Positions 54,725 to 63,815 of a DNA stretch of 64,000 bases are shown here, in pieces. Under the pieces are notes generated by a model. It was not told where the DNA came from. It saw only the letters and a list, made by a program, of their open reading frames with translations, and made no database searches. The translations under genes were made by a program, and so were the position numbers. Numbering within the stretch: position 1 is the first letter of the stretch; each line of letters starts with the position of its first letter. Where the stretch lies: the NCBI GenBank assembly GCA_965200045.1, contig OZ241330.1, forward strand, positions 1,550,001-1,614,000, written 5' to 3'. The stretch comes from Bin25 sp026709415 (GTDB lineage: Bacteria > Bacteroidota > Bacteroidia > Flavobacteriales > Flavobacteriaceae).

Positions 54725-56044
54725 ATGAGGACAAATAAAACAACAAAATCTTCAAGAAGAAACTTTGTTAAAACTTCCACATTATTGACTGGAGGGATTT
54801 TAACAATTCCACCATCATTAAAGGTCTTTTCAATGCCAAAATCCGATACCGTGTTAAAAATAGCTTTGATTGGTTGTGGTGGACGAGGTTCAGGGGCTCT
54901 TGTGAATGCATTACAAGCCGATGAAAATGTCAAACTAGTGGCTATGGCAGATGCTTTTCAGGATCGGATAGATTCTAGTTTGAAAGGGATCAATGACCAT
55001 TTTGACGGTGAAAAAACCATCGAATTATCCAAAGAATTCCAGTTTACTGGATTTAATGCTTATAAAAAAGCCATTGATTTAGCGGATGTTGTTTTGTTAG
55101 CTACCCCACCAGGATTTAGACCTACGCACTTTGATTATGCCGTCAAACAAAACAAGCATGTTTTTATGGAAAAACCATTGGCCACTGATCCGGTCGGTGT
55201 TAAAAGAATATTAGATTCTAATAAAGAGGCTATGAATAAAAAACTGAATGTTGTGGTGGGGTTACAAAGACATTATTCAAACAAATATTTGGACCTGTAC
55301 TCTAGAGTACAAGATGGTCTCATCGGCAAAATTATCAGTGGACAAGTCTATTGGAATAGTGCCGGGGTATGGGTTTATGAAAGAAAAGAAGGTCAGTCGG
55401 AATTAGAATACCAAATGCGGAATTGGTATTATTTCAATTGGTTGTGTGGAGATCATATCGTAGAACAACACATTCATAATATCGACATAGCCAATTGGTT
55501 TATCGGAGAGCATCCATTGACGGCACAGGGTATGGGAGGCCGTCAAGTTCGAAATGGGAAAGATCATGGAGAAATCTACGATCATCATTTTGTAGAATTC
55601 ACTTACCCTGGTGGGGCTGTTATTTCAAGTCAATGCCGACATATTCCAGGTTGCATGAATCGAGTCGATGAGGTCTTACAAGGGACCAAAGGAACCGTTT
55701 TTTTCGGTCAAGGCCTCGTCAAAGATTTAAATGGAAAAAAGATATATCAATATCAAGGTAGTAATGATCCCAATCCATATCAAGTTGAACAAAATGAATT
55801 GTTTAAAGCTATAAGAAATGGAAATGTGATCAATGACGTAGACTATGCTGCTCACAGTACGCTTTCATCTATAGCTGGAAGGATGGCCACTTATTCAGGA
55901 AGCGTCATTGAATTGAAAAAGGCGTTAGCATTGGATTACCAATTAGTTCCCGATGCATTGGATTGGGGAAGTACTCCGCCGGTATTGCCTGATGAAGATG
56001 GAAACTATCTCATTGCAAAACCAGGCGAAACATCATATTTCTAA
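54725..56044 (+). CDS. Gfo/Idh/MocA-family oxidoreductase with twin-arginine signal
   Basis: A 439-aa NAD(P)-dependent oxidoreductase. The chosen ATG at 54725 gives a Tat signal, SSRRNFVKTSTLLTGGIL; the open frame extends 23 codons upstream without similarity. The Rossmann loop is IALIGCGGRGSGALVNAL, the motif EKPLATDP carries the catalytic-region Lys-Pro, and GDHIVEQHIHNIDIANWF is in the substrate domain. It is probably exported with bound cofactor and acts on sugar derivatives. It lies between the SUMF1-type gene and the TIM-barrel gene. Confidence 0.9.
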   Translation: MRTNKTTKSSRRNFVKTSTLLTGGILTIPPSLKVFSMPKSDTVLKIALIGCGGRGSGALVNALQADENVKLVAMADAFQDRIDSSLKGINDHFDGEKTIELSKEFQFTGFNAYKKAIDLADVVLLATPPGFRPTHFDYAVKQNKHVFMEKPLATDPVGVKRILDSNKEAMNKKLNVVVGLQRHYSNKYLDLYSRVQDGLIGKIISGQVYWNSAGVWVYERKEGQSELEYQMRNWYYFNWLCGDHIVEQHIHNIDIANWFIGEHPLTAQGMGGRQVRNGKDHGEIYDHHFVEFTYPGGAVISSQCRHIPGCMNRVDEVLQGTKGTVFFGQGLVKDLNGKKIYQYQGSNDPNPYQVEQNELFKAIRNGNVINDVDYAAHSTLSSIAGRMATYSGSVIELKKALALDYQLVPDALDWGSTPPVLPDEDGNYLIAKPGETSYF

Positions 56045-56048
56045 AAAA

Positions 56049-56972
56049 ATGAATAGAAGAAATTTCGCGAGACTATTAACCTTATCTGCTCCTTTAACAG
56101 TACTTTCCAATTTTAATATAACGAAACTAGAGGGGACAAAATCCGTGTCTAAGAATAAATTCAACTTAAAATATGCGCCACATTTAGGAATGTTTGTTCA
56201 TTCAGCTGGTGAAAACCCAATAGATCAATTAAATTTTATAGCCGACATGGGTTTTGAGGCCTTTGAAGATAATCAAATGCGAAAAAGAGAAATTACTTTG
56301 CAGAAAGCTATGGCTTCTACTATGGAGAAGCTTGGATTACAAATGGGGGTTTTTGTAGCCCATACCATCAGTTGGAAAAAGGCAGATTTGGCATCAGGAA
56401 ATCTTGAACTCAGAGAAAAGTTTTTAAAAGAAATTAAGGATTCAATTGAAACGGCCAAAAGAGTTCATGCCAAATGGATGACCGTCGTTCCTGGGCATAT
56501 TGATCCACGACAAAATATGGATTACCAGACATCTCATGTGATTGAAACTTTGAAAAGAGCGTCAGAAATGTTGGAACCCCACGAATTGGTTATGGTATTA
56601 GAGCCTTTGAATTTCATCAACCATCCTGGACTATTTCTTTCTCGAATACCCCAAGCATATCAAATATGTAAAGCTGTTGATTCTCCTTCATGTAAGATAT
56701 TATTTGATATTTATCACCAACAAATTCAAGAAGGAAACTTGATTCACAATATGAACATTTCTTGGGATGAAATAGGATATTTTCAAATAGGTGATAATCC
56801 TGGAAGAAAAGAACCCACTACCGGGGAAATCAACTACAAGAACGTTTTTAAATTCATCCATTCGAAAAATTATCAAGGAATTCTAGGCATGGAACATGGT
56901 AATGCCACGGAAGGATTGGATGGTGAAAAGGCTCTCATTAAAGCGTATCAAACCGTCGATAATTTTCTCTAA
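56049..56972 (+). CDS. Hydroxypyruvate-isomerase-like TIM-barrel protein with twin-arginine signal
   Basis: A 307-aa protein of the xylose-isomerase-like TIM-barrel group. ATG at 56049 is 4 bases after the upstream stop and gives a Tat-type beginning, MNRRNFARLLTLSAPLTVLS; the longer frame overlaps the previous gene and is rejected. Family metal and catalytic segments are VMVLEPLNFINHPGLFL (Glu), CKILFDIYHQQIQEGNL (Asp/His) and GILGMEHGN (Glu). With the preceding dehydrogenase it probably forms a periplasmic sugar-acid conversion pair; the substrate is unknown. Confidence 0.85.
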   Translation: MNRRNFARLLTLSAPLTVLSNFNITKLEGTKSVSKNKFNLKYAPHLGMFVHSAGENPIDQLNFIADMGFEAFEDNQMRKREITLQKAMASTMEKLGLQMGVFVAHTISWKKADLASGNLELREKFLKEIKDSIETAKRVHAKWMTVVPGHIDPRQNMDYQTSHVIETLKRASEMLEPHELVMVLEPLNFINHPGLFLSRIPQAYQICKAVDSPSCKILFDIYHQQIQEGNLIHNMNISWDEIGYFQIGDNPGRKEPTTGEINYKNVFKFIHSKNYQGILGMEHGNATEGLDGEKALIKAYQTVDNFL

Positions 56973-56983
56973 TAAAATTTTGA

Positions 56984-57925
56984 TTGTATAATCGATTGAC
57001 AAAATTATTGGGTATTAGGTACCCCATTATTCAGGCCGGTATGGTTTGGAATAGTGGTTGGAAATTGGCTTCAGCTGTTTCAAATTCAGGTGGATTGGGA
57101 CTCATTGGATCAGGATCGATGAATCCGGAAATTCTTCAAGAGCATATTGTTAAATGCCAAAAAGCAACCCAATTTCCTTTTGGTGTCAATGTTCCTTTAC
57201 TATACAGTAAAATCGAACAACAAATGGATGTTATTATCCAAAATAATGTTCCCATTGTATTTACATCGGCTGGCAATCCCTCAATCTGGACAGATACTTT
57301 AAAGCAAAAAGGAATTATAGTAGCCCATGTCGTCAGTTCAGTGAAATTTGCTCAGAAGGCTCAAAATAGTGGTGTAGATATTATTGTGGCCGAAGGTTTT
57401 GAAGCTGGAGGTCATAACGGCCGAGAGGAAACAACAACGATGGTTTTGATTCCAATTGTAAAAAAAGCTATCCATATTCCTTTGATCGCAGCCGGTGGAA
57501 TTGGTTCAGGTAGTGCGATGTTAGCTGCAATGGCATTAGGAGCGGAGGGAGTGCAAATTGGATCACGTTTTGCCATCACTCATGAATCTTCTTCACATTT
57601 GAAATTCAAACATAAAGTTGTGGATTTGATGGATGGAGATACTGTATTAACACTAAAGGAACTAGCTCCAGTTCGCCTAATTAAAAATGCTTTTTATAAT
57701 GATGTTTTATCTGCATACCAAAAAGGAGCTTCTAAGGAAGAATTGGCAAGATTATTAGGAAAGGGTAGAGCTAAATTAGGTATGTTTGAAGGTGATTTAG
57801 ATCAAGGGGAATTAGAAATTGGTCAAGTTTCGGCACAATTGGATTCAATAAAATCGGCATGGAAACTCATGGATGAATTAGTTAGAGAATTTAACAAAAC
57901 TTTCAGGAGTTTAAAGTCAATGTAG
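56984..57925 (+). CDS. Nitronate monooxygenase / FabK-like FMN enzyme
   Basis: A 313-aa FMN-dependent TIM-barrel enzyme. The N-terminus RYPIIQAGMVWNSGWKLA, the EGFEAGGHNGREE block (with the His of this family), the phosphate-binding IPLIAAGGIGSGSAMLAAMA and LGAEGVQIGSRF are characteristic of the NPD/nitronate monooxygenase and enoyl-reductase-II group. Which of these it is cannot be told. Start TTG at 56984 lies 11 bases after the previous stop. Confidence 0.88.
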   Translation: MYNRLTKLLGIRYPIIQAGMVWNSGWKLASAVSNSGGLGLIGSGSMNPEILQEHIVKCQKATQFPFGVNVPLLYSKIEQQMDVIIQNNVPIVFTSAGNPSIWTDTLKQKGIIVAHVVSSVKFAQKAQNSGVDIIVAEGFEAGGHNGREETTTMVLIPIVKKAIHIPLIAAGGIGSGSAMLAAMALGAEGVQIGSRFAITHESSSHLKFKHKVVDLMDGDTVLTLKELAPVRLIKNAFYNDVLSAYQKGASKEELARLLGKGRAKLGMFEGDLDQGELEIGQVSAQLDSIKSAWKLMDELVREFNKTFRSLKSM

Positions 57926-58070
57926 CAATTACAAGTTCAATGCGTCTTGCACATGATAGGCTATTTTAAAAGACCAGATTTTTTAAATTTCAAACTATTA
58001 AAATAAGTTTCAAAACAATACCTACGGAGGCCTTAAATTTTGATAATTTGAGGAGCAATAAATTTTTAGT

Positions 58071-58919
58071 ATGACAGATGAACTCAAATTGATAAATGAG
58101 ATTGGTGGTACAGCGTTTGTGATTGCTACGATTAGAGCGCTAGAATCAAAAAAGTCTAATCCACTGTTTGAAGATTCGTACGCTGATTTTTTTTCTAATG
58201 AAGTAGCAAAAAAAGCTGCTTTTCAGATGCAGGAAAACTTTCCGCCTTCGACCATAATGATTAGTTTTCGAACTCGATATTTTGACCAATTAGTGATAAA
58301 AGCCTTTGAGCGTGGAGCAAGGCAAATTGTCCTTTTGGGAGGTGGATTTGACATGCGTGCACATCGATTTTCACATCCAAAAGTCAAGTTTTTTGAAATT
58401 GATCAACCAGCGATTATTGACTATAAAAGTTCTGTTTTAAAGGAAAATGGAATATCTCAATCCCCTTCTGTTAAGTGTAATTATTTAAAAACAAATATCA
58501 TTCATGAGCTCGAAAAAATAGGCTTCGATTGCACTAAGAGTAGTTTATTCATTTGGGAAGGAAACACCATGTATTTACCTCCTGAAAGCATTATTCCATT
58601 CTTAAATAAACTGTCTCAAGAAATTTCTTCACTTACCATTGCGTTCGACTTTTTTGCTTTAGAACTAATAAACCGAAGTTTAAATAGTCCAGAAGAAAAC
58701 GAATTAATACAAGGAATTGAAAGTGCTTTGAAGGTTAACTTCCAAAATGGATTTCCTAATTTGAGCCTATTTGAAAAACAAACCCCATTAAAGATATCAG
58801 ACTCAAATTCTTTTTTTTCTATGGCCAGCGAATTTGGACAACAAAAAGCGGTTGAAAATTATACCAAAGATTGGATTAATTTTCTTGAACTGTATCGTTA
58901 TTGTCTCTTGAAAAATTAA
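58071..58919 (+). CDS. Class I SAM-dependent methyltransferase (leucine-carboxyl-methyltransferase family)
   Basis: A 282-aa methyltransferase of the LCMT/PPM1 type. The features are GTAFVIATIRALESKKSNPL and SYADFF at the start, SFRTRYFDQLVIKAFERGAR, the SAM-binding loop VLLGGGFDMRAHRF with the acidic FFEIDQPAIIDYKS, and IWEGNTMYLPPESI. In bacteria this family methylates diverse small molecules. The neighbours give no hint of the substrate. It stands alone, convergent with lysA. Confidence 0.88.
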   Translation: MTDELKLINEIGGTAFVIATIRALESKKSNPLFEDSYADFFSNEVAKKAAFQMQENFPPSTIMISFRTRYFDQLVIKAFERGARQIVLLGGGFDMRAHRFSHPKVKFFEIDQPAIIDYKSSVLKENGISQSPSVKCNYLKTNIIHELEKIGFDCTKSSLFIWEGNTMYLPPESIIPFLNKLSQEISSLTIAFDFFALELINRSLNSPEENELIQGIESALKVNFQNGFPNLSLFEKQTPLKISDSNSFFSMASEFGQQKAVENYTKDWINFLELYRYCLLKN

Positions 58920-59003
58920 AAGGATTCAACCATAGAATCAAAGATTAATGAATCTTCAGATACCGTTTCATAAAGAGGAAATTTCACACATAGAGAGGCA
59001 AAT

Positions 59004-60224
59004 TTAAGATTCACTCTTTTTCCAATCAATGGGTACTTGGTGCCTGATTAAATCTTCAAAGCGTTCTCTTTTTCTAATGAGATGTGATTGATGACCGTAC
59101 CATAATACTTCTATTGGTCTATACCTTGAATTATAGTTGCTAGACATCATATAACAGTAAGCCCCAGTATTTCGAAATGCTAGAATATTCCCCTCTGTAA
59201 TTTCTTGAATCTTTCTATTAGACCCAAATGTGTCTGTTTCACAGATGTAGCCAACGACTGTATAATAGCGACTTTTCCCGTCTTGGTTTGAAATATTGTC
59301 AATTTGATGGTATGCATCGTAGAACATGGGTCGAATCAAGTGATTAAATCCAGAATCAACATGAGCAAAAACCGTAGAAGTCGTTTGTTTTATGGCATTC
59401 ACTTTCACCAAAAAATGTCCTGCTTTACTGACTAAAAACTTACCAGGTTCAAAAACTAATGATACTTCTTTTCCATATTTATGGCAAAAGGTTTCGAAGC
59501 GTTGTCTTAATTTCTCACCCAATTCTTCAATATTGGTTTCAGCATCTTGTTGGTAATAGGACACTTTGAATCCACTTCCAAAATCAATAAACTCTAAGTC
59601 ATTAAATTCATGGGCATGTTTGAATAAAATATCAGTGGCTTTTAAAAACACATCAATATCCAAAATATCACTTCCTGTGTGCATATGAACCCCATTAATT
59701 TTCATTTTAGTGATTTGAATAATTCTTTTGATGTGAGGAAATTGATGGATAGAAATGCCAAATTTAGAATCGATATGTCCAACGGATATTTTTGAATTTC
59801 CTCCAGCCATGATATGTGGATTCAGACGAATGCCGACTGGAGTATTTGAATGGATGCTTCCGAATTGTTCTAGTAAGGATAAGTTATCAATGATTATTTG
59901 AACCCCCATCTGAGATACCTTTTGAATTTCTTCAATTGATACCCCATTTGGAGTAAAAAATATTTGATGGGGTTGAAATCCCGCTTTTAAGCCCAGTTGA
60001 ACTTCTTGTATAGATACCGTGTCGAGTCCAGCTCCCAAGTTTTTGAAAAGTTCTAGGATTGACAGATTAGATAAAGCTTTACAGGCATATTGAATTTTTA
60101 ACTGGGGCATTCCATCAAACGCATTAATCAATCGTTGGTATTGTTTAATCATGGTATTTCCATCATAGACATACAATGGCGTTCCATATTGTTGGGCAAT
60201 AGATAATAATTCTTGATCATTCAT
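59004..60224 (-). CDS. lysA: Diaminopimelate decarboxylase
   Basis: This PLP enzyme converts meso-diaminopimelate to lysine. The PLP Lys is in QIQYACKALSN-type sequence (KIQYACKALSNLSIL, near residue 47). Other signatures are VSIQEVQLGLKAGF, NGVHMHTGSDI, FIDFGSGFKV, VFEPGKFLVSKAGHF and the specificity segment CETDTFGSNR, which normally reads CESxD. The latter has Thr for Ser but keeps the Cys of the dimer-shared active site. The 406 aa are normal. ATG at 60224. Confidence 0.93.
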   Translation of the reverse strand: MNDQELLSIAQQYGTPLYVYDGNTMIKQYQRLINAFDGMPQLKIQYACKALSNLSILELFKNLGAGLDTVSIQEVQLGLKAGFQPHQIFFTPNGVSIEEIQKVSQMGVQIIIDNLSLLEQFGSIHSNTPVGIRLNPHIMAGGNSKISVGHIDSKFGISIHQFPHIKRIIQITKMKINGVHMHTGSDILDIDVFLKATDILFKHAHEFNDLEFIDFGSGFKVSYYQQDAETNIEELGEKLRQRFETFCHKYGKEVSLVFEPGKFLVSKAGHFLVKVNAIKQTTSTVFAHVDSGFNHLIRPMFYDAYHQIDNISNQDGKSRYYTVVGYICETDTFGSNRKIQEITEGNILAFRNTGAYCYMMSSNYNSRYRPIEVLWYGHQSHLIRKRERFEDLIRHQVPIDWKKSES

Positions 60225-60387
60225 AAAATCTAATTTCGATGACGAAAATATATTTTAATTATTGAGTACTCTATTGAAAACGAAATTTTTAATGAATTGG
60301 CCAAATCAAGTTATGTACTTAACAAGTTCAATAAATTTCAATTCAACTATTTTCATTAGTGTACTGAGCGATTAAAACAACATAATA

Positions 60388-60421
60388 TTTGGTGAGTCTT
60401 TGGTATATTATTATATTTTTG
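60388..60421 (+). promoter_or_regulatory. Putative promoter of sucC
   Basis: TTTG at 60388-60391 and TATTTTTG at 60414-60421 are separated by 22 bases, within the range for Bacteroidota promoters. The sucC ATG follows 19 bases later. Confidence 0.5.
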
Positions 60422-60440
60422 AAGGCCAACCTATCAATCT

Positions 60441-61631
60441 ATGAACATACATGAATATCAGGGAAAAGCCTTGCTTGAGTCCTTTGGCGTATCGATATCA
60501 AAGGGAATAGTTGCCAATACCCCCCTGCAAGCCAAAGAAGCGGCCATTGAATTACAAAAAATAACAGGGACGGAAAAGTTCGCAGTAAAGGCTCAAATTC
60601 ATGCCGGTGGGAGGGGTAAAGGGGGTGGTGTTAAAATAGCTTCTGATATCGATCAAGTGTATGCCTATGCTAATCAAATATTGGGAATGCAATTGATTAC
60701 TCCTCAAACCCCACCTGAAGGTAAAAAAGTCGATCAAGTATTGATTGATCAAAATGTGTATTATCCTGGAGAATCCCAACCGCAAGAGTTTTATATGTCG
60801 GTCTTATTGAATCGTCAAACAGGGAAAAATATGATGGTTTATTCAACTGAGGGGGGTATGGATATCGAGGCCGTTGCAGAAAAGACTCCGGAATTGATTT
60901 TCAAACAAGAAGTAGACCCTGTGGTGGGTTTTCTTCCTTTTCAAGCTAGAAAAGTCGCTTTTGATTTGGGGTTAAAAGGAAAATCTTTTACTCAAATGAC
61001 AAAGTTTGCAAGCGCTCTGTATAATGCTTTTGTTGGTGTGGATGCTTCCCTTTTTGAAATCAATCCTGTGTTTAAAACATCAGATGACAAAATCATGGCC
61101 ATTGATTGTAAAGTCACTTTGGATAACAATGCCCTATTTCGGCATAAAGATTTTTACGAATTAAGAGATTTGACGGAAGAACATCCAATAGAAGTTGAAG
61201 CCAGTCAAGCGGGGCTCAATTATGTTGCACTCAGTGGGAATGTTGGATGTATGGTCAATGGAGCTGGTTTGGCGATGGCCACCATGGATTTGATCAAGCA
61301 GTCAGGAGGAGATCCAGCCAACTTCCTTGATGTTGGTGGAACAGCAGATAGTGCTCGTGTAGAAACTGGTTTTCGATTGATTTTGCGTGATCCAAAAGTA
61401 AAATGTATTCTAGTGAATATTTTTGGTGGCATTGTTCGATGCGATAAAGTGGCCAAAGGCATAGTCGATGCCTATCAGAATCTTGGCGTAGTCGATGTGC
61501 CAATTATCGTGAGACTTCAAGGAACCAATGCCGATATAGCGAAACGAATCATATCAGAGTCTAAACTCAATGTTCATTCAGCCATATTATTTCAAGAAGT
61601 TGCCGATTTGGTACACAATACCATAAAATAA
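60441..61631 (+). CDS. sucC: Succinate-CoA ligase (ADP-forming) beta subunit
   Basis: This is the beta subunit of the TCA-cycle enzyme making ATP or GTP from succinyl-CoA. The ATP-grasp N-domain begins MNIHEYQGKALLESFGV and contains VKAQIHAGGRGKGGGVKIA. The CoA-ligase domain has GNVGCMVNGAGLAMATMDLI, FLDVGGTADSARV and ILVNIFGGIVRCDKVAKGI. The 396 aa are full length. The alpha-subunit gene sucD is not next to it, unlike in many proteobacteria. Confidence 0.97.
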   Translation: MNIHEYQGKALLESFGVSISKGIVANTPLQAKEAAIELQKITGTEKFAVKAQIHAGGRGKGGGVKIASDIDQVYAYANQILGMQLITPQTPPEGKKVDQVLIDQNVYYPGESQPQEFYMSVLLNRQTGKNMMVYSTEGGMDIEAVAEKTPELIFKQEVDPVVGFLPFQARKVAFDLGLKGKSFTQMTKFASALYNAFVGVDASLFEINPVFKTSDDKIMAIDCKVTLDNNALFRHKDFYELRDLTEEHPIEVEASQAGLNYVALSGNVGCMVNGAGLAMATMDLIKQSGGDPANFLDVGGTADSARVETGFRLILRDPKVKCILVNIFGGIVRCDKVAKGIVDAYQNLGVVDVPIIVRLQGTNADIAKRIISESKLNVHSAILFQEVADLVHNTIK

Positions 61632-61753
61632 CGACATTGTGGCATTTTTATGTTAATTATTCGAGTTTTTTACTGTCAAAATGACTTGAAAATCCATAAG
61701 GAACAGAAATTGCTCATTAAGAGAGTGTATGTTAACCTTTAAATTTTTAAGTC

Positions 61754-62188
61754 ATGTTGTTACCTAGAAAACGTTTGAGAATCTATCCAACAAATTTGGA
61801 TAGTGGCCTTTTTGGTCGAGACTGGAACTGGAATTTTGATTTTCCAGTCTTCAGAAACAGTTCTCCGATGGTCAACATCAGAGAAACGGACAAGCAGTTT
61901 CTGCTTGATATGGCTGTCCCTGGTATGGACAAAAAAGATTTTAAAGTGGTTTTAGAAAATGGTGTTTTAACTATTTCAACTACTAAATCCGAAGAAAATG
62001 AAACCAAAGAAGATGGATTTATCAAGCAAGAATTTGGTTTCACTACATTTGAAAGAAGTTTTGAACTTCCTGAAAATGTTGAAACGGAGAATATCGATGC
62101 GACCTATCAGGATGGTATACTTCAGATTACGTTAAACAAATTAGTTGAAGCTGAATCTGAAAATAAAAAGATGATTGATATCAAATAA
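61754..62188 (+). CDS. Small heat-shock protein (Hsp20 / alpha-crystallin family)
   Basis: A 144-aa ATP-independent holdase. The alpha-crystallin domain spans about residues 35-125: PMVNIRETDKQFLLDMAVPG, KKDFKVVLENGVLTIST, FTTFERSFELPENVETENID and YQDGILQITLNK with the conserved G-I-L strand. The N-terminal arm is aromatic-rich (GRDWNWNFDFPVF) as in oligomerising members. ATG at 61754. A strong terminator follows. Confidence 0.93.
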   Translation: MLLPRKRLRIYPTNLDSGLFGRDWNWNFDFPVFRNSSPMVNIRETDKQFLLDMAVPGMDKKDFKVVLENGVLTISTTKSEENETKEDGFIKQEFGFTTFERSFELPENVETENIDATYQDGILQITLNKLVEAESENKKMIDIK

Positions 62189-62212
62189 TCGATCATCAAA
62201 TTGAATCAATGA

Positions 62213-62245
62213 GATGCAGAACTCTTTGGGGTTCTGCATTTTTTG
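62213..62245 (+). terminator. Intrinsic terminator of the hsp20 gene
   Basis: A perfect 9-bp stem, ATGCAGAAC (62214-62222) with GTTCTGCAT (62231-62239), has an 8-base loop and is followed by a T-run (62239-62244). It lies 25 bases after the hsp20 stop. Confidence 0.88.
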
Positions 62246-62295
62246 TTGGTGCTTCTATCAATGAAGTTAAGAGTGTGATGTGTTGTTTTTTCAAT

Positions 62296-62573
62296 TCAAT
62301 TGACGATCGTGGAATTTTCATTGGAAGACATCACATCAGAAGGATAAATTAACAGGTTTTGTTGGCCGTGTTTCGAGTCATATTTGAAATGGCGTGTATC
62401 AGGGGGTGGTATTCTTGCCCTATTTTCAGCTCCAGTAATTATTTCGATAGCTTTATTTAGTCGCTCCTTAAAAAGTCTTTTTTTACTAGTTGTAGTTATA
62501 TTATTTTTATGATCGAAGCTCTTTGAGCTGAAAATGAAGCCCTTCTGAAAAAGTAAAAAAGAACCTCTTGGAC
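62296..62573 (-). other. Unrecognised C-terminal ORF remnant beside the IS element
   Basis: On the minus strand an AT-rich frame reads KKRLFKERLNKAIEIITG, ENRARIPPPDTRHFKYDS and NLLIYPSDVMSSNENSTIVN before a stop at 62296. The upstream part of this open frame runs into the transposase remnant in a wrong frame, so no proper start exists. It may be the 3' part of a gene cut by the insertion, or a chance frame. I do not recognise it. Confidence 0.3.
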
Positions 62574-63815
62574 TCATTGTTCTATGAATTTCTTTCAATG
62601 CCACCCCGTCGCGGCCAAATAGGCATTGATCGTTGGCGATGGGGCGCCCATCCGGTCGTTTTCTTGCAGACGATGTTCTGTTTTGAGGTGGTCGATGAGT
62701 GGCTCCATGGCCGCTCGGCGTCGGCACTTTTTCCTCTTCTTTTGTTTTTGATAGGGGTATCCCTTTTCAATGGTTTGCCTGGCATCGATTTCTTGGTCTG
62801 GCCCATCGGACGTTTTCCGCGTCCGCCTCGATCATACACCAGTTCTTTGGGAGCTAGACCGACGATGGATTCCTGTGGTTCCAACAAGGGTTGGATGGTT
62901 TGGCGATCATGAGGGTTGCCCTCAAAAGCACCGATCGCCTTGATGGTCATGGTTTGGCCTCCCGTCGCGATCAAGCCGACTTGATTCCCAAATTCATATT
63001 TTTTATGAGCCTTGTCTTTGGCCATGCCAGCCGTGAATGGCATCGATTTTGTTTTGATCGAATCGTTGTTGATCGATCACTCGTTGGCACCAATCCAGCT
63101 CTTCTTGGTATGGACTCCGTTGCAGAGGGGGTCGTTTTCGTGTTCATTCCCGCACTGGTCGACCCACTAAGGTCTTGAGTTTCGACGTGGCCTTTTTGGC
63201 TTTTTTAGCTCGTCGGGGATGCTTCCCATTGAAAGTTTGACGCACCCGTTCTTTCGAGGCTTTGGCATCGATTTGTCTCTGTTGGATCTTTTCTTTTTTG
63301 GCGATCTTGTGGCATTGGTCGATGACCGTTTTGTTCAGTTTAGCATCGGTCGGAAACGTCACATGGTTCCCTTGGACGGTCGTATCGGATCACACCATCG
63401 ATGAGGACTTCTTGATTTTTTTCTGATGCCACGGGACGGAATAAGCAAAAATCTTTCCCATCCCTGCTGGGCCCATACGATCTCTAGGAGTGACGCCCAT
63501 CAGAGGGATCGCCAGGGGACTGGTGCTTCATGACATCAGAACCCGTGAAGTACGGCCTGTAGGGGTTCTCAGTCCAGCGATCCATGAGCGTTTCATCGCC
63601 TCGATGGTCGAGTCGTTTCACATCCAACAACCCACTATCACCCGAATGGGATGGGCCGGACGGCCTGTTTTGGTAGACAAGGGTTCCAAGGCATTTTCAA
63701 AAGTAGACCAGTCGATCGCATCCACCAGCCACTGGATCTTGTGTTTTGGATGGAGAATCGCATGAAATGCCGACTCGAATCACGGGGGCTGTTTGGGGGC
63801 TACTTTTTTGATCAT
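62574..63815 (-). mobile_element. Decayed IS5-family insertion sequence / transposase
   Basis: Read on the minus strand from ATG at 63815, the pieces of a DDE transposase appear in order but in changing frames: IQWLVDAIDWSTFENALEPL and TGRPAHPIR (N-terminal DUF772-type region), KRLDHRGDETLMDRWTENPY, TFPTDAKLNKTVIDQCHKIA with RAKKAKKATSKLKTLVGR, HKKYEFGNQVGLIATGGQTM, VYDRGGRGK, and the end RRRAAMEPLIDHLKTEHRLQ with INAYLAATGWH, then TGA in place of a Trp codon and KKFIEQ at 62574. Several stops and frameshifts make it inactive. It is GC-richer than the host. No convincing terminal inverted repeats were found. Confidence 0.85.

Noticed and set aside
55953..56048. Upstream extension of the TIM-barrel gene into the Gfo/Idh/MocA gene
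   Set aside because: It would hide the twin-arginine N-terminus and overlaps the preceding gene; ATG 56049 is well placed.
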